A model generated the notes under the pieces. It was not told the origin of the DNA. It ran no database searches and saw nothing but the letters and a program-made list of their open reading frames with translations. From Lantana camara (Eukaryota > Streptophyta > Magnoliopsida > Lamiales > Verbenaceae): DNA of 64,000 bases. Shown here piece after piece: positions 33,544 to 45,794 of the stretch; the stretch's first letter is position 1, and each line of letters opens with the position of its first letter. The DNA lies in contig CM074865.1 in assembly GCA_037501455.1 (NCBI GenBank), positions 5,281,001 to 5,345,000 on the forward strand, read 5' to 3'. A program made the translations under genes and the position numbers.

Positions 33544-36500
33544 TGTAACACCCGTGACGATAGGCGTCACATCCCCCGCACTACAAGTCTAGTCCACACG
33601 TGAAATTTAAAATCTAGCATGAACAGGACTCATAGCGAACGGGTGACAAAATAAAAAGATCAACCTGGCTAGGCGGAGTCTAACCCTGTACCAATTAAAT
33701 TACAATGCTAAAACAAGGTGCGGAAGCAATAATTAAGCATGACTTTCAAAAATGGCTATAAGCCCAATAATTCCATACATAATTAAATTCCATCATGAAT
33801 CCTAGCAACGGTTTCAGCTAATCACACAACCTGTCCCGAATCAATATTCAATAATTCATAACTCATGAGTTGGCACACAGGCCTGTTAAATAAAAGATAC
33901 AATAATACGCAATCCTACTCAAGTGTACAAGTGAGACTCGAGACAACCACTAAGACTTGACTCCCGCCTAGCAAAACCTGCAAAGAACTGGAAAAGTGGG
34001 AAAGAGGGTCAGTCTCTAGAAGACTGAGTGAGCAGGAGCGAAACATATATATAGAACATGCACAGGCAAGCCATAAATCCCGAGCAAGGTTTTATGTGAA
34101 GTTAGTTCCCGCGAGGGGCAAGAAGATAGATAAGCAATGCTTGGACTTTATGACTAATTCATATTAAATCCTTTAAGTTCATAATTCATGATAATCATAA
34201 TAGCTCGGTGAGTGAGCGTACATAATTCTCCAACCAAACTCTGACCGTGTACAATGAACATGACTTAATACTTTGAATACGTGATCATGCAATACATAAT
34301 AATACACACGAGCAATAAACATGAGACTTCATCGTTTGGGCAATCCGTGTCCCGGCCTTCCCGCACGGTGCATAACATAATAACATGAACATAATCTTAA
34401 TCATGAAAATAAGTTCCAACCTTCTCCCTCCATAATGGTCGGGCCTGCAGACCCGGACCATTTAATAATAACAATATCGAGACGGGGGCTTATGACTCCT
34501 ACCCGCTCCTTCGATGGGTTAACAATCGGCTCAAGAATAACTCACCTTCCACACTACACGGTCGCGTGAGAGATTCTCAATGAGTACTTTGTGCAATGGC
34601 TTAGCTATACGTCGACCCGATGCCGAACCGGTCTCCATTCACACATTTCCTCGGGGCCCAATACATGTGCATGATCAATGTACATAATATCACAAAAACA
34701 TTTCAAGTCATGAGAATCATAATACGTTTCATTTCATAATTCTTAAGAAAAGGCTTACTCGATAAGAATTTACTCAGAGACTTTACGTTGAAAACAATAC
34801 GTATATATACATTAGGTTTTTGGCCAAAACTTATCATATAAGGTTGTAGGGTTTGATACATAGCTAGAACGAGAACACCCTCACCTGGAAGATGGCGAAA
34901 CAAGGATACGAGTTATACCGGGTGCCTATGTGAACATGATATCTCCGTCCTGGAGATAAACTGTACAAGAAGGGAAACAATGTGTACTCGTGAGCAAAAT
35001 GACTCAATATGAGACCAAATAAGACGCACGACATTAGTATGAGGTGATATAACATGTGTGACATTCAATTAACATATAAGAGATGCAATTAAACTCAAAG
35101 AGGTTATGTATTCATGTCATTTAATCAAATGAATTCATTTCATGTAAGGCACAGAATTAACAATCAAGTTTAAACAATTAAAGATCAAAGAGTGTCAAAT
35201 AATAACATAAATATTAATTAAGCAAGTATATAATTCATACAATTCACATACGGGAGCCAAGGAAGCGAAAGGATTGCAATATGAGGGGTTTTGGTGAAGT
35301 TTGGCAAAAACGGACAATTTCGGAAATGCGCAAGCTGTAGGAAAATGGGTATATCTTGAGCCTGAGAAGTGGGAATTGGGTTTTGTTTCTTGGATATGAA
35401 AGTAGACACATAGACCTTTAAAATTATATATGGCTTGAATCATGGTTCAAAGCGAGGAGGAAATGGCGTAGGTCCGAAGTTGAAGGAGTGCAGATTTCTG
35501 GTAAAGTGGCGACACCAAATTAAAATGATTATAAATCACAAGATAGAAATGATATTGAGGTGATTCTAATTGGATAATATTCTAGACTTCAAGGGGTTTC
35601 TGTGGGTTCAAAAATCAGGTCAATTAGAGTTCGTATGAGGGAGAAAAGGCATTTACAAAATAGCCTGGAAACCCAAACGGGAGTTTGGAATTTGAACTGG
35701 GCGGCCACACGGGCGTTTGGGAAGGCTCGGGTTGAGGCAGTAGGTTTATAAACGGGCGTTTGGTGATTGAACTAAGGGCCCAAACGGGCGTTTTGGAAGC
35801 CGCTGGGCGAAAAATAACATGGGAAAACAGGGGGGTTCACGGGAATGGCTCCCAAACACACTTCAACACCAAACCAAAGCATCAAACACACTAAAAACAA
35901 TCACATAACATGTATATAACTCAAATACATCAATTAGGTAATATTTAAGCCAAAGAAACATGCATTAATTCATCAAAGTTTACTCAAGAAATCCCAAAAT
36001 GAAAAGTGATCATCCAAGCTCAAATCCTCATGAATCTCAAAATATATATGCATCATCAAGCTTATAATTAACACATAACTTCATATTAGTTCATGAATTC
36101 ATTATAAATCATAAAACCCTAACAAACCCTTAAGATATCAATCCCACACCCAACAAACCATACCTTGGAAATGGAAGAAAATGATGGGGAATGAGAGAAT
36201 GAAGTGTAAAGCTTGAGTTCTTGATGATGATGGATGAAAACTTGATCTCCTAGCTTCATTGTATAAACCGAGATGGAGAGCTAGGAAGAGAAAGAGAAAG
36301 TGTTTGTGTCTTGTTCTTGAGAGAAAAATGAAGAAGGAAGTATGTGTATAGGTATATGTATGTATATCGTGAAAAGGGAGGGGGAGAAAAGGAAAAATTG
36401 CAACTTGGTCCTTCAAGAATTTAAGTAATTGAATTATAGTGCCAAGATTTGATAGGTTGGCAATTTGGTCTAAAGTCAAAGTTTAAAAAGAGTCCAAGGA

Positions 36501-36717
36501 TTTCATATAATTTCAAATAAGTACACGAATGAAATAAAACATTTAATTAGCAAATAAACATATTATAAACGAATTTAAATAACATACTCAATTAAATCAT
36601 ATAAGTCACATAATAAAAATTAAAATTAAATACACATACAAAGGAAAAGAAGGTTCCTAACCCTCAAACTCTCACGTGTGGCGTGTGTACCTGTACGACA
36701 AAACACGGGGCGTTACA
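33544..36717. mobile_element. Solo LTR, Ty3/gypsy-type, about 3.2 kb
   Basis: It begins TGTAACACCCGTGACG and ends CACGGGGCGTTACA, flanked exactly by ACCAG (33539-33543 and 36718-36722). Such TGTAACACCC ends and lengths over 3 kb are usual for some chromovirus LTRs; that assignment is inference. No internal coding remains, so recombination between two LTRs probably removed the body. Confidence 0.8.
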
Positions 36718-37719
36718 ACCAGTGCACAAGAAATAAAGATAAAATGGAATAAAAACTGAAAAACTAAAATGCAAGAGCGATTTATACAGGTTCGGTACCA
36801 AGAGTGTAATGTACCTACATCATGTCCCCAAGTTATTAGCTTGGGAGTTATCAAAAAGATTTTCATTAAGCACTTGGAGATCACAAACAAAACTTTGTGA
36901 CCCTTTACAACTCAATTCACGGTAGGATAGATAAGCTACACTAACTTGTCTACCTTACAGCTCACACAAAAGAAAGGTATTACCTAGTGTCTGGAACTAA
37001 CAGAAGAAAGTACCAGACAGTGTTATCCAGACTCTGGAACTAACAGAAGAAAATACCAGAGATTACAAAACGCACAAAGCTAATAACTGGAACGCCCGGT
37101 ACCAGTACCACTGTCAAGTCCATTGGAACGCCCGGCAACAACTGTACCACGAGTCAAGCCCCACACGAACGCCTGATACTAACACCACGGTCAAGTTCCA
37201 GAGAAGCGAACGTACAGGGAAAAACACCCAAAAGAGTGGATGCCTCAGCGTGCATTGCTCCTTGTAATTGCTTGAATATATAGCCAACATTTTAGGGTTT
37301 CCTTCCAGCATATAATTAAATAATTTCCTTTGGACTTGTGATCATGATCCTTGCATGCTTGATTCCAGATCATTCAAATATTGTTGATTGATATTTTTCT
37401 TTTTCTTTGAGAATAAATCCTTGTCATAATTGACTCCTTCTGAAAATAATACAAGTGCACACAAGGAAATCAAATCACGTAGATTAATTGAGGTTAATTC
37501 AAATCTATTTTCATCAAAGGAAACTAAATCATAAAGGATATGTCAACAATAAGTAAAACCCTAAGTCCCTGAAAAATACGATCCTTGAGATATGACAAAC
37601 CAAGTTTTTTGTCTAATCTCTTAATTAATCTCTCCGAGACCTTGGTTTACTTCCATAAAAATCTTAAAGAAAGAGGGATTAATCTTAAGAATCTTGGGGC
37701 CGGTGGATGTATCAGGTAT

Positions 37720-38770
37720 GAACCACAACTTTAGGGATAGCAAGAATTTTCCACATGAAGAAAGGGAACGTGATGAAAAGATTAACCATAGGTAATTGGA
37801 TTAGATTGGATTATTGGCCACTAATATTAATTTAACTAATTTTATTAATGTGCCTATTTATGGGCATTCTTGCACCCTATCTGACTTTATTAATTGTGCT
37901 GGCTTTCTTGATTTTGATGGCTCAATTCTTTCTATGTGGAATTAAATCGCATTCGTTGAAATATACTTGCACTTCGGTGTTCACACTTGTGACAAAGTCA
38001 CAAATATGGCTACCAACCATATATTATTCAACCTTATTATTATTATCATTCATATATATCTATCTATATAGTGGTCTAAATCATATAATAAAGGGGATGT
38101 ATTTGATCTAATACGAATTTCACAAAATGGGATTCAAATTAAATTTTTACTGGATTTATTATTCATCGAGATAGAAATAAATAAATAGTTCAATTCGATT
38201 TTGAAGTTTAATACAGTGTAAAAGCATGCACAAGTATATGCATGATGTTAATTTACCTAAATCTTTTCATATAACCTCAATAGTATAGCGTTCGCTTCAG
38301 AGTAGGTCAAGCTGATACAAAGTCTGTCCTGAGGGGACGTCAGGTGTACAAAGTGCAATGGAATGTAACGATCTAATTGATGATCACTAAGTATATGTAA
38401 TTTTAGTCAAACAAAATTTTCGAATAAGCCTTTCTTGTATCATTTAGGCGATGATTAGACTCCCCCACTCTACAATCTGAATTTTCAATTATGTTTTTAA
38501 TATTTTTAACATGTCTCTAATATTTCTTACATATTAGAATATGCCGATCAAAACAATAGAGGATTATATATACCATCAAGATTATTAAGGAAAATGTTAT
38601 TATAAACCCGACTTGATCGAATTCAGCCAATTAAAAGAACAAATGTATCATTCTTTTAAATTTTATATCAATCACACGACAAGTGTAATACAATTATCTC
38701 CTCGTTACATCGATTTAATCAAGTAACCGGACTATAATTTCTCTATCATCAACCAAATCCAAGTGGAAAG
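37720..38770 (+). other. Upstream flank of gene C, duplicate of the gene A flank
   Basis: Bases 37745-38360 match 2205-2860 in order (GGGAACGTGATGAAAAGATT, TGTGCCTATTTATGGGC, the AACCTTATTATTATTAT run). No gene is seen. Confidence 0.65.
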
Positions 38771-38773
38771 TTG

Positions 38774-38963
38774 TGACGTTGGATCAGGTCTGCATCTTAC
38801 AACGTTGGATTACAGCTACTCTCGTATTGCCACGTGGTATTTACTGTTTACAAAAACTTTGTTCCCAAGTCTACTTTATTTTAATCCTACGAAGTAAATA
38901 AAAGATAACACGGCTCTGTGTGTCTCTCTCTCTCACTATCACTCTCACTCACTCTATATTAAA
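38774..38963 (+). promoter_or_regulatory. Putative promoter of small gene C
   Basis: TGACG (38774-38778), a CACGTG G-box (38831-38836) and a TATATTAAA box (38955-38963) precede the ATG at 39033. The G-box is intact here but altered (CCACGCGG) in copy A. Confidence 0.55.
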
Positions 38964-39032
38964 TAGTTCAATTCCCGGAGTGCCATATTTATCAATTCGT
39001 TACTTGACTTGCAGAGAGAAGGAACAAGAAAA

Positions 39033-39251
39033 ATGGTGGCGCCACCTGAGGAACACGGCGGAGCTGCGGCGGTTTTCAAGCCCAAGAAAGGGAGTGTTTT
39101 TCCGGCGCGGAGGAGACTGGTGAAGACTATGGTGTTTCTTTCGATTGTTGAGTCCGTACTGTCGTGCTTCGGAAAAGGTGATCAGCCAAACAGAGCCTTA
39201 CCCGCCAAGAACAAGAACAAGAAGAAGAGTCTTCTATTTCCCGACCCATGA
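39033..39251 (+). CDS. Small basic protein, KGSVFP family, copy C
   Basis: This 72-residue single-exon gene is the nearest relative of copy A. It has the same MVAPPEEHGG start, a shorter alanine run, the KPKKGSVFPARRRLVKTMVF core, SCFGKGDQPNRALPAK, a Lys/Asn run and terminal LLFPDP. An upstream in-frame alternative start exists at 39009 but is not ATG; the ATG at 39033 aligns with the starts of the other copies. Changes relative to A are mostly conservative. Function unknown. Confidence 0.75.
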   Translation: MVAPPEEHGGAAAVFKPKKGSVFPARRRLVKTMVFLSIVESVLSCFGKGDQPNRALPAKNKNKKKSLLFPDP

Positions 39252-41770
39252 AAATATCATGTAATTAACATTTCATTTCTTATTTTATAACTTATTGTTA
39301 TATGTATTTTTTAAAAATTAATTGTCACTTTTGATTTATTGTTATATACATGTATCATCTTCCACTGTTTTTAATATGTGTAAACCATCCGAACTTAGGG
39401 ATGTTTGTAAATTAGACCATTATGTAATTTATCGATCATTGTTATGACATCTACATTCATATCGATTATTTCATATTTATATCTAGGTGTTTGTATTGTT
39501 GGTGTCCCGATTGATGAGTGTTTGTATTCGTTAAAATATTATATATGATTTGATGAAAAATATGATTTAAATATAGAATTAAATTATTATATATATATAT
39601 ATATATAACTTGCTACTTAAGGATGTATAAAAGTGGTTGCAAGTATACAGTATAAACTCTGAATTTTGAGTTTTGACTGATTGAACGTCACTTGGACTTT
39701 CAAACTTACGGTCAAAAGGTACACAACCAATCATATTCAATGCTTCGGTTTATGATCTTTTATAATATCCACACTTTTATTCATCTTATTCCATAAATAT
39801 TTCATGCAATATATAGATAGGTTAATCTATTATCGTTAGAAAGTGCTAGTTATGGTGGATGTATAAGTCGTTAATCATGTGATATTAGGTTATTTTTGGA
39901 TCATCTAATCACCGGGCCGTGTTAAAATTGCTATTAAAATTAGTCAACCTCTATTACGAATCAAGGAGAGTGAGTGTGATTAGGTGAAACTACAATTCAT
40001 TGAAAGTAAATGTAACTCAATTTATCGAAATATTTTTCATAAATACAAGATTATTTGTCGAATACTTATGTCTATATAAAACTTAATTTTAACTAACAAT
40101 CCGGATAAAGATAAACTCTAATAATAAAATGAAATTATATTTTAAAATTTTGTGTAGAAGGTTGAGAGGCCAAGTGTCTAAGATACAGAGGATCGTTGAG
40201 ATTTTGCTTTAGCCCACTACCCAATTAATTTAATAAAATGGGTCCTATCCCAAAAATATATATACGAATAAAAGGCAGGAAACTTTATTTTGACGCTGAC
40301 TGTCAAAGTCTTGAGAAACAAAAATGGTAGACAGATCAAAGCCAGCTAATTTTGGGTGATTCCATTCATTAAAATTACTACTTTTCTCATTCAATGTTAC
40401 CTTATTTTATGTAAACATATAGTTTCTATACCTACACATAATATATAGAAAAATTCTATCCTCAGTTTGGTTTGACCAAACCAATATAACGAGAGGACGA
40501 GTATTTTATAAGTATCTTGTGGTTGGTGCAAAATTTAAGGAGAATGACAAATCAAATAACAAGTGTAATACACTTACCTTTTAATCGGGTTTGAGATAGA
40601 ATGTTTCTAATATATAGATATAGTGTTTATTAAACATGTTTATGTCCCTCTAACAATTTTATTTTGTTTCTTTAATCTCTTCTATTACGGGTCGGGCCGA
40701 TGTCATATAAGCAGGTTTCTAATTGTCTATATAGACGTCCTATCAAAAATTAGTTGTTTATTGCTAACATGTTTTACGGAGGAAAAGAAATAAACCACGT
40801 GTTAGTTATAAATGTTTGACGATTCTCACCTTATCAACTAACTTTCTAGGTAAAATGGATCGAACACATACATTCACAAGTTATTAGAGTTTAGTTATAC
40901 AAATCATGTGTTAGTTAAATATTTGATAATTCTCATATCATCGCCTAACTTTTAAAATAATTTAAGTCGAACACATATTTTCACATTTTCAATTATTCGA
41001 ACAATAGCTCACCGATTAAACTAAAATAGTGTCCAACATTTGAAAAAAAAAACAAAACAAAACAAAAAACCAAAAAAAAAAAAAAAAACTAGGTTTTTGA
41101 CCTCTCGATGCGGGGAGAGGCATGCAATTTCTAGTATAATTTTCTGTCTTGATAGGTATAGTAATGGGAAAATTACACTTTTCGTTCCATTAGACTAACT
41201 CGATACCACATTTGGTTCTATATAATTTTTTGTTTACACATTGAGTCCTATAAAAATAATTTTGAACACATTGAACCATAACCGTTAACTTTTGACCTAT
41301 GATGCACGGACACTTCTAAAAATATTATTTTACCGTATCGTGTCGTGTCGGACACTCGTGTCTGACATTCCTCATATGGGAAATTTAAGAAAAAATCCGT
41401 GTCTCCATATCCGTATCGTATCTTGTTCGTATCGCCGTGCGCCCGTGTCTATACATCATAACTTTTGACTCTAAAATTGAAAAAAAAAAAAAAAAACCTT
41501 AATGTTAAAATAAAAGTGGAATCTAAAATAAAATTAATGTATTTACTGAAATTTATACATCCAAAGTATACAATACGTAAAATTGAGTGGCGGCCCATAT
41601 ATTTGTCAGATGCATTTGTCGGAGGCCCGAAGTGACAGAATTCACTATTCAGACAAACTCAATTAGAGACCCACGTGTCACTAATATTTCGTACTATGCG
41701 CGTGCTTGGTAATTAAAATGTGGGCCCCTTCCACCTTAACTAATCCCAAAACAAAACTTAGTTCTCATTC
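39252..41770 (+). other. Intergenic DNA between genes C and Y1
   Basis: Bases 39252-40380 match the gene A flank and form an approximate empty site for the hAT and Mutator-like insertions near 40280-40335. Further on are short microsatellites (AAAAC near 41041), a half Mutator-like terminal repeat near 41167-41280 (GGGAAAATTACACTTTTCG) and a CGTGTCGTGTCGGACACTCG-type dispersed repeat near 41335. No gene is supported. Confidence 0.5.
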
Positions 41771-41827
41771 TATCACCTATTTAATATCCCATATTTCCTT
41801 CTCAGTACCATACCCAAATAATTAAAT

Positions 41828-42061
41828 ATGAGCACATTTGGATATTTCAGTACTGCAGCCGCTCAAGAAAACCCAACCGCCGCTGCTGCCGGCGGCGGTG
41901 GGGGAGGCGGACGAGGTGGGCAGACGAATACTGCAGCGGCAGCGGCGGCGGCGGCGGCGGCGGAAGCAGGGAAGGGGCGGGTGCCGCCGAAGAGAGGAGG
42001 CGTGATGAAAAGAATCGTGGCGGATTTTACCGGAAAGGGGCTTCTAAGTTCTAACTCTTGA
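41828..42061 (+). CDS. Small Ala/Gly-rich basic protein, Y family, copy Y1
   Basis: This 77-residue single-exon gene starts MSTFGYFSTA, then has a glycine run, GGQTNT, a run of ten alanines, and a basic C-terminal block KGRVPPKRGGVMKRIVADFTGK. A TATTTAAT box lies about 50 bases upstream in a promoter stretch (TTCTCATTCTATCACC) shared with copy Y2. The block K-G-x-V-x-P-x-R-x-x-x-x-K is spaced as in the KGSVFP genes next to it. No signal peptide or known domain is visible. The homopolymer runs arise from GCG and GGC triplets, which may vary in length. Function unknown. Confidence 0.75.
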   Translation: MSTFGYFSTAAAQENPTAAAAGGGGGGGRGGQTNTAAAAAAAAAAEAGKGRVPPKRGGVMKRIVADFTGKGLLSSNS

Positions 42062-42756
42062 TCTATGGTTGATTGATTGATGATCAATTTGATTAAGCTA
42101 TCTGTGTTGATTAGAATAATAATGTTTGTTGTGTTTCACTGTGTCATGTATGGTTGATCCTATGTTTAATTAATTATTAACATATATAAGTGATGTTTAT
42201 TATCTAATTAATCATATGGCTGTTGGGGATGTTATTATTAATGATTTTTAGTTTGGGTAAATTTTCTTTCTTTCTTTCTTTATTTATTTTTCATTTTTTA
42301 TTCTTATAAATTTCATGTTGTCATGAGCTCTGATATTTATGTGGAATATAACAGTAATTAATTGACGATGTCAGCAAACCAGAGTACCAGACAAGTAAAT
42401 TCCGGTCCTAAAATTTATGGGAGGAGCCAAGATTTTAAAAATAAATAAATAAATAAAAATCATAAATTTTGACTAGCAAAGAAGGAAACTGTAATATTTT
42501 TTAATGCATAATTCATTTTGGGCAATTACAATTTAATTCTACATAAACTTTTAGGGGTAGGCCAAAATTAAGGGGGCGGCTGTCCCCAATGTGTCTCCTA
42601 TCTCGACCGCAGTTGAAATTGGAATGGAGATTAACTCGATTGCCCGATTAGGGTTAAGGTCAAGGGGATCGAGAACTTTTGAATCGAAAACTCCAAACAA
42701 AGAAAGAAGAAAAAACATGCTATCTACACCGATCATGGCCAATTAAAGCATTCCCA
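42062..42756 (+). other. 3' flank of Y1
   Basis: Bases 42062-42190 match the Y2 flank (GTGTCATGTAT, GTTGATCCT). The rest holds a TTTC microsatellite near 42267 and AT-rich DNA without a supported gene. Confidence 0.45.
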
Positions 42757-42987
42757 CTAAACTTTGCCACCCGGTGGGTTACTAAAACTATTCCGACCAT
42801 CATTCTTCGAAGGCATAATTTTCACCGAATGTGTGCCTTTGGACGGGGTTGAAGACGGCGTGGGCATCTTCTTAGGCAGCATTTGCTCCCATTTCGGCAC
42901 TCTCGATCCTTCAGACACGACAACGAGCGCAAGAAAACACGCAATAATCAGCCAATTGAACTTCTTCCCAGAAATTGATGATGACAT
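42757..42987 (-). CDS. Candidate secreted peptide precursor
   Basis: This is a 76-residue single-exon frame from the ATG at 42985-42987. Residues 11-27 (WLIIACFLALVVVSEG) form a typical signal-peptide core with a probable cut after EGS. The mature part has no cysteines and is rich in Lys, Pro, Ser and Thr. It ends in SKNDGRNSFSNPPGGK, a conserved-looking short C-terminal block as in plant peptide hormones. A TATA box (ATATATAAAA on the minus strand, 43031-43040) lies about 45 bases upstream. The block does not match CLE, CEP, IDA, PSK, RGF or PIP families as I know them. A role in signalling is inference. Confidence 0.6.
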   Translation of the reverse strand: MSSSISGKKFNWLIIACFLALVVVSEGSRVPKWEQMLPKKMPTPSSTPSKGTHSVKIMPSKNDGRNSFSNPPGGKV

Positions 42988-43030
42988 GATCAATTGAGTA
43001 CGTTGTGCAACAACTTCTAATTAATGCAGT

Positions 43031-43040
43031 TTTTATATAT
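43031..43040 (-). promoter_or_regulatory. TATA box of the candidate peptide gene
   Basis: ATATATAAAA on the minus strand, 45-55 bases before the start codon. Confidence 0.55.
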
Positions 43041-44620
43041 GAACCTTTAGTTATGATGTAATTGGGTTTTATATGTGGACTATTGCAGCAGACATCCAGA
43101 CATGTTTGAGCAATTCAAGGATTGTTGTAGCTGAAAAGGATGAAGAGTTTGGTGTGGTAACATAGTCTTGTCATTGTTGTTGCTGCTTTGGTTGTCTTGG
43201 CTTGTTATTCCTGGAAAAGAGGGAACTGTTTTAGTTGAATTAGTTGATTTTAGAATTGTTTCTTGACAATTAGAAAGGGGACAAAAAAGTGGTTCTAAAG
43301 GGGCGAAATGTGTGCTAGGGAGTTGTCAATAGGCAAGTCTATCATATTCCATGGCAATAGGTACTCACTTGAGCAACTATTCCTTCACTTCAAAGCGCAA
43401 AACTTCCACCGACGATGAATCCACGTACAGATCGGAGTGGGGGTGTTGAACCCTGAGTTAGAAAGTATATTTACATGTGTAGTAATGGAGAGTGGGATTG
43501 CTCGATTATTTGAGAGTCCCTAACTATCAAGAAGTGACCCTCTGACTCTGAGATCCTGACTCCGCCACTGATTATTGTAATTTTGTAAATCTGATAAAGT
43601 AATTAAATTAACTTTAACCATGCAAGTAGGAAAAAGAAAGAATCAAAAGTCATGATTAAACAAGATTTGGTTTGAATGCATGAACACAACATATGTTGAA
43701 AGAGGCCTTAGTAGACAATGAAGAGTTGGACCAAGGTGGAAGGATAGATTGGGACTTTCTTCCCAAAAGTGGTGGGCCGAAATTTAATATTCAAAGAATG
43801 TCGGGTTTGTTGGGCAATTATTTAGATTTCATGTGCTGCTTTTGGAATTTTTAATAAAGTAAGCTAATGATAGAAAGTTCGCCGCACGGGGACTAATATT
43901 TTAAATTCTCATGTCATTAGGTCATTATTATAATTTTTAATAAAATAAATCATGGGCCATGGGCCAAGTGAGCCTAATGGGCTTTGCCTGTTATTTTGGG
44001 CCTTTTTGTGTATTAGTTGTATTGGGCCAAAGGTTGCCCCAAATTTGGGCTCTTTCAGTCCTTCCCTCTAGGCCTATGAACGGGTTGGCTTCGCACTAGA
44101 TCGGGAGATTCTGGATTCGAATCCAATAAGAAAACTCGGTAACCAGATCCGAATCAAAATCCTATAGGATTCGGATTCATTGTTTTTGAATCCATGCATA
44201 ATCAGGTTGAATTAGATCCGAATTGATCAATAATAAAATCTAATTGTTTAAATAACAAATTTAATGTAATAAATAAAATGTACTTATATAATTTCTAATA
44301 AATAATTTAATTATTTGATGTTTTTATTTATATTTATTTAAAACAGATTAATTTAAACTTATTAATAAAAGAAAATATATACTTCTAGAGTAAAAAATTT
44401 AAATTTTATTATTGTTTAAAGTGATAAATATTTAAAATTTTTAATTTTAATTATTTTACTTAATATTATGTACTACTAAATAACTTATTAAATTAAATAT
44501 CATATATAAAATCGGATTCAGATTATTAACGGATTGGATTCCTTAGTTCCATATTCGGTGCATTTATTTCGGATAATAATTATTTATAATCGGATATAAT
44601 CCATCAAACATTTTTATCAG
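43041..44620. other. Intergenic DNA
   Basis: No gene is supported. At about 44100-44640 an ATCCGAAT/GGATTC-rich stretch resembles the hAT-type repeats but clear ends are not seen. Confidence 0.4.
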
Positions 44621-44639
44621 ACAAGAATTCAAACCTGAT

Positions 44640-45790
44640 TTGGATTAATATTTATAATTCCTTTATATGAACTTTTGCACCTTCTGTGACAATCTCCTAC
44701 AAATCATAATCAATAGAGATGAAATACTCCTCAATTCGATTTTTCAATGTAGCATAGTTAGAGCCATCAAGCAGCGGAGGTCGAGTGTGTGACACTCCCT
44801 CCGAGTATGTCTCATCTTGAGACTCGGGAAGTGTCTCAGAATGTTCATTCAAATTAATAGCCACAACACAAGGCTTCTCAATCTCATTCAAGCATATTAA
44901 TGTAAAGGTATAATAGCTTTGTTGACTATCAATGATTTTAGCTCCAAACAATACTTGTGCAGTTTATAGGTAGTAGCCTTAGTGAGCAATCTTGAGCACA
45001 GACAATTGACAAGATAGTTTCTCAATCTTGTTCTTTCAGTAGTATAAGCTTTGACCCACTTAATGTAATATTCCAACCAAACACAGCTTCAAATCTTGGT
45101 AAATGATTATTTCAAAAGTCACAAAGCTTTAACCAAGATGTTTCGTCCACAGAGTATTCGTATGTTCCAGTAGCTCAAACACAAGCTAATGATATCGACC
45201 AAAACATATCACATGGAATGCTAGAAGCGCAGATAACAGCTCAAATAAGATCTCGATAAGTCTCAAACAATGATAAAGAGATTGATAAACAAGAGACAAG
45301 GGATTTAGAGAGGTTTGACCCTAATGATTGTGAAAAGCACGAACCAAAAGGATTAATCATCTACCTAAGTTGTTAGACTTAGGATTTTTGAACGAGTCAC
45401 TAAAATGTATGAGAGATTACAAGATACAACACAAATGGAGCTCGTACAGCACAACAGTAACCACGACTGGTATAAAACAGACCAAACTCTAGGATCCCCA
45501 AACTTCTTGCAAACACTACCCATCAGAGATTACACAACACTCTCTATATGGTGTACACAAAATAGCAGCAAACAAAGCTTGTAAAAGTATCAGTTCAAGT
45601 GCTGGAAATGAATCCCCTTTTATAGCCTCAGAGTATGACCGTTGCCATGTTTGAAATTCAAAATGGGTTGCTCTCCCAATGAGCTTGTAGAGCAGGTACA
45701 ATCCCAACAACTCTTTTCTTTAGTCGATAGTGGAGGCAAGTGGGAGAGAGAGTATCAGAATTTATCAAGACTTTTTTCTGATGAGTTCTT
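44640..45790 (-). mobile_element. Copia-type retrotransposon remnant (gag start and leader)
   Basis: On the minus strand the frame 44951-44697 ends with PPLLDGSNYATLKNRIEEYF followed by SIDYDL, the typical N-terminal gag signature of Ty1/copia elements. Upstream (to about 45790) lies non-coding DNA with a TATA-like CTATAAAAGGGG near 45615, as in an LTR and leader. Downstream the element is cut off. No second LTR or duplication was found. Confidence 0.6.
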
Positions 45791-45794
45791 GTTC

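Larger units (their letters stand above)
32511..37548 (-). mobile_element. Miniature LTR retroelement, nested in the outer LTR
   Basis: The LTRs (32511-33207 and 33478-37548 without its insertion, about 890 bp) start TGTTGACATATCC and end AAAGGTGTCA on the minus strand. A 5-bp duplication ATAAG flanks it (32506-32510 and 37549-37553). Between the LTRs are only about 270 bases with a primer site and a polypurine tract, and no coding. It is a non-autonomous, internally deleted element. The left LTR lacks about 190 bases. Confidence 0.85.
32312..37714. mobile_element. Outer solo LTR (copia-like), split by a nested LTR element
   Basis: It begins TGTTGGGGACATACC and ends GGATGTATCA, flanked by GGTAC (32307-32311) and GGTAT (37715-37719), a 4/5 match to a 5-bp duplication. 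Without the nested insertion it is about 360 bp. No internal domain is left. Confidence 0.65.

Noticed and set aside
35700..35810. AAACGGGAGTTTGG / AAACGGGCGTTT repeats as a CRISPR-like or binding array
   Set aside because: Only a few irregular short copies inside a solo LTR; no regular spacers.
44100..44150. TTCGAATCC looking like a tRNA T-arm box
   Set aside because: No acceptor stem or anticodon arm can be folded around it.
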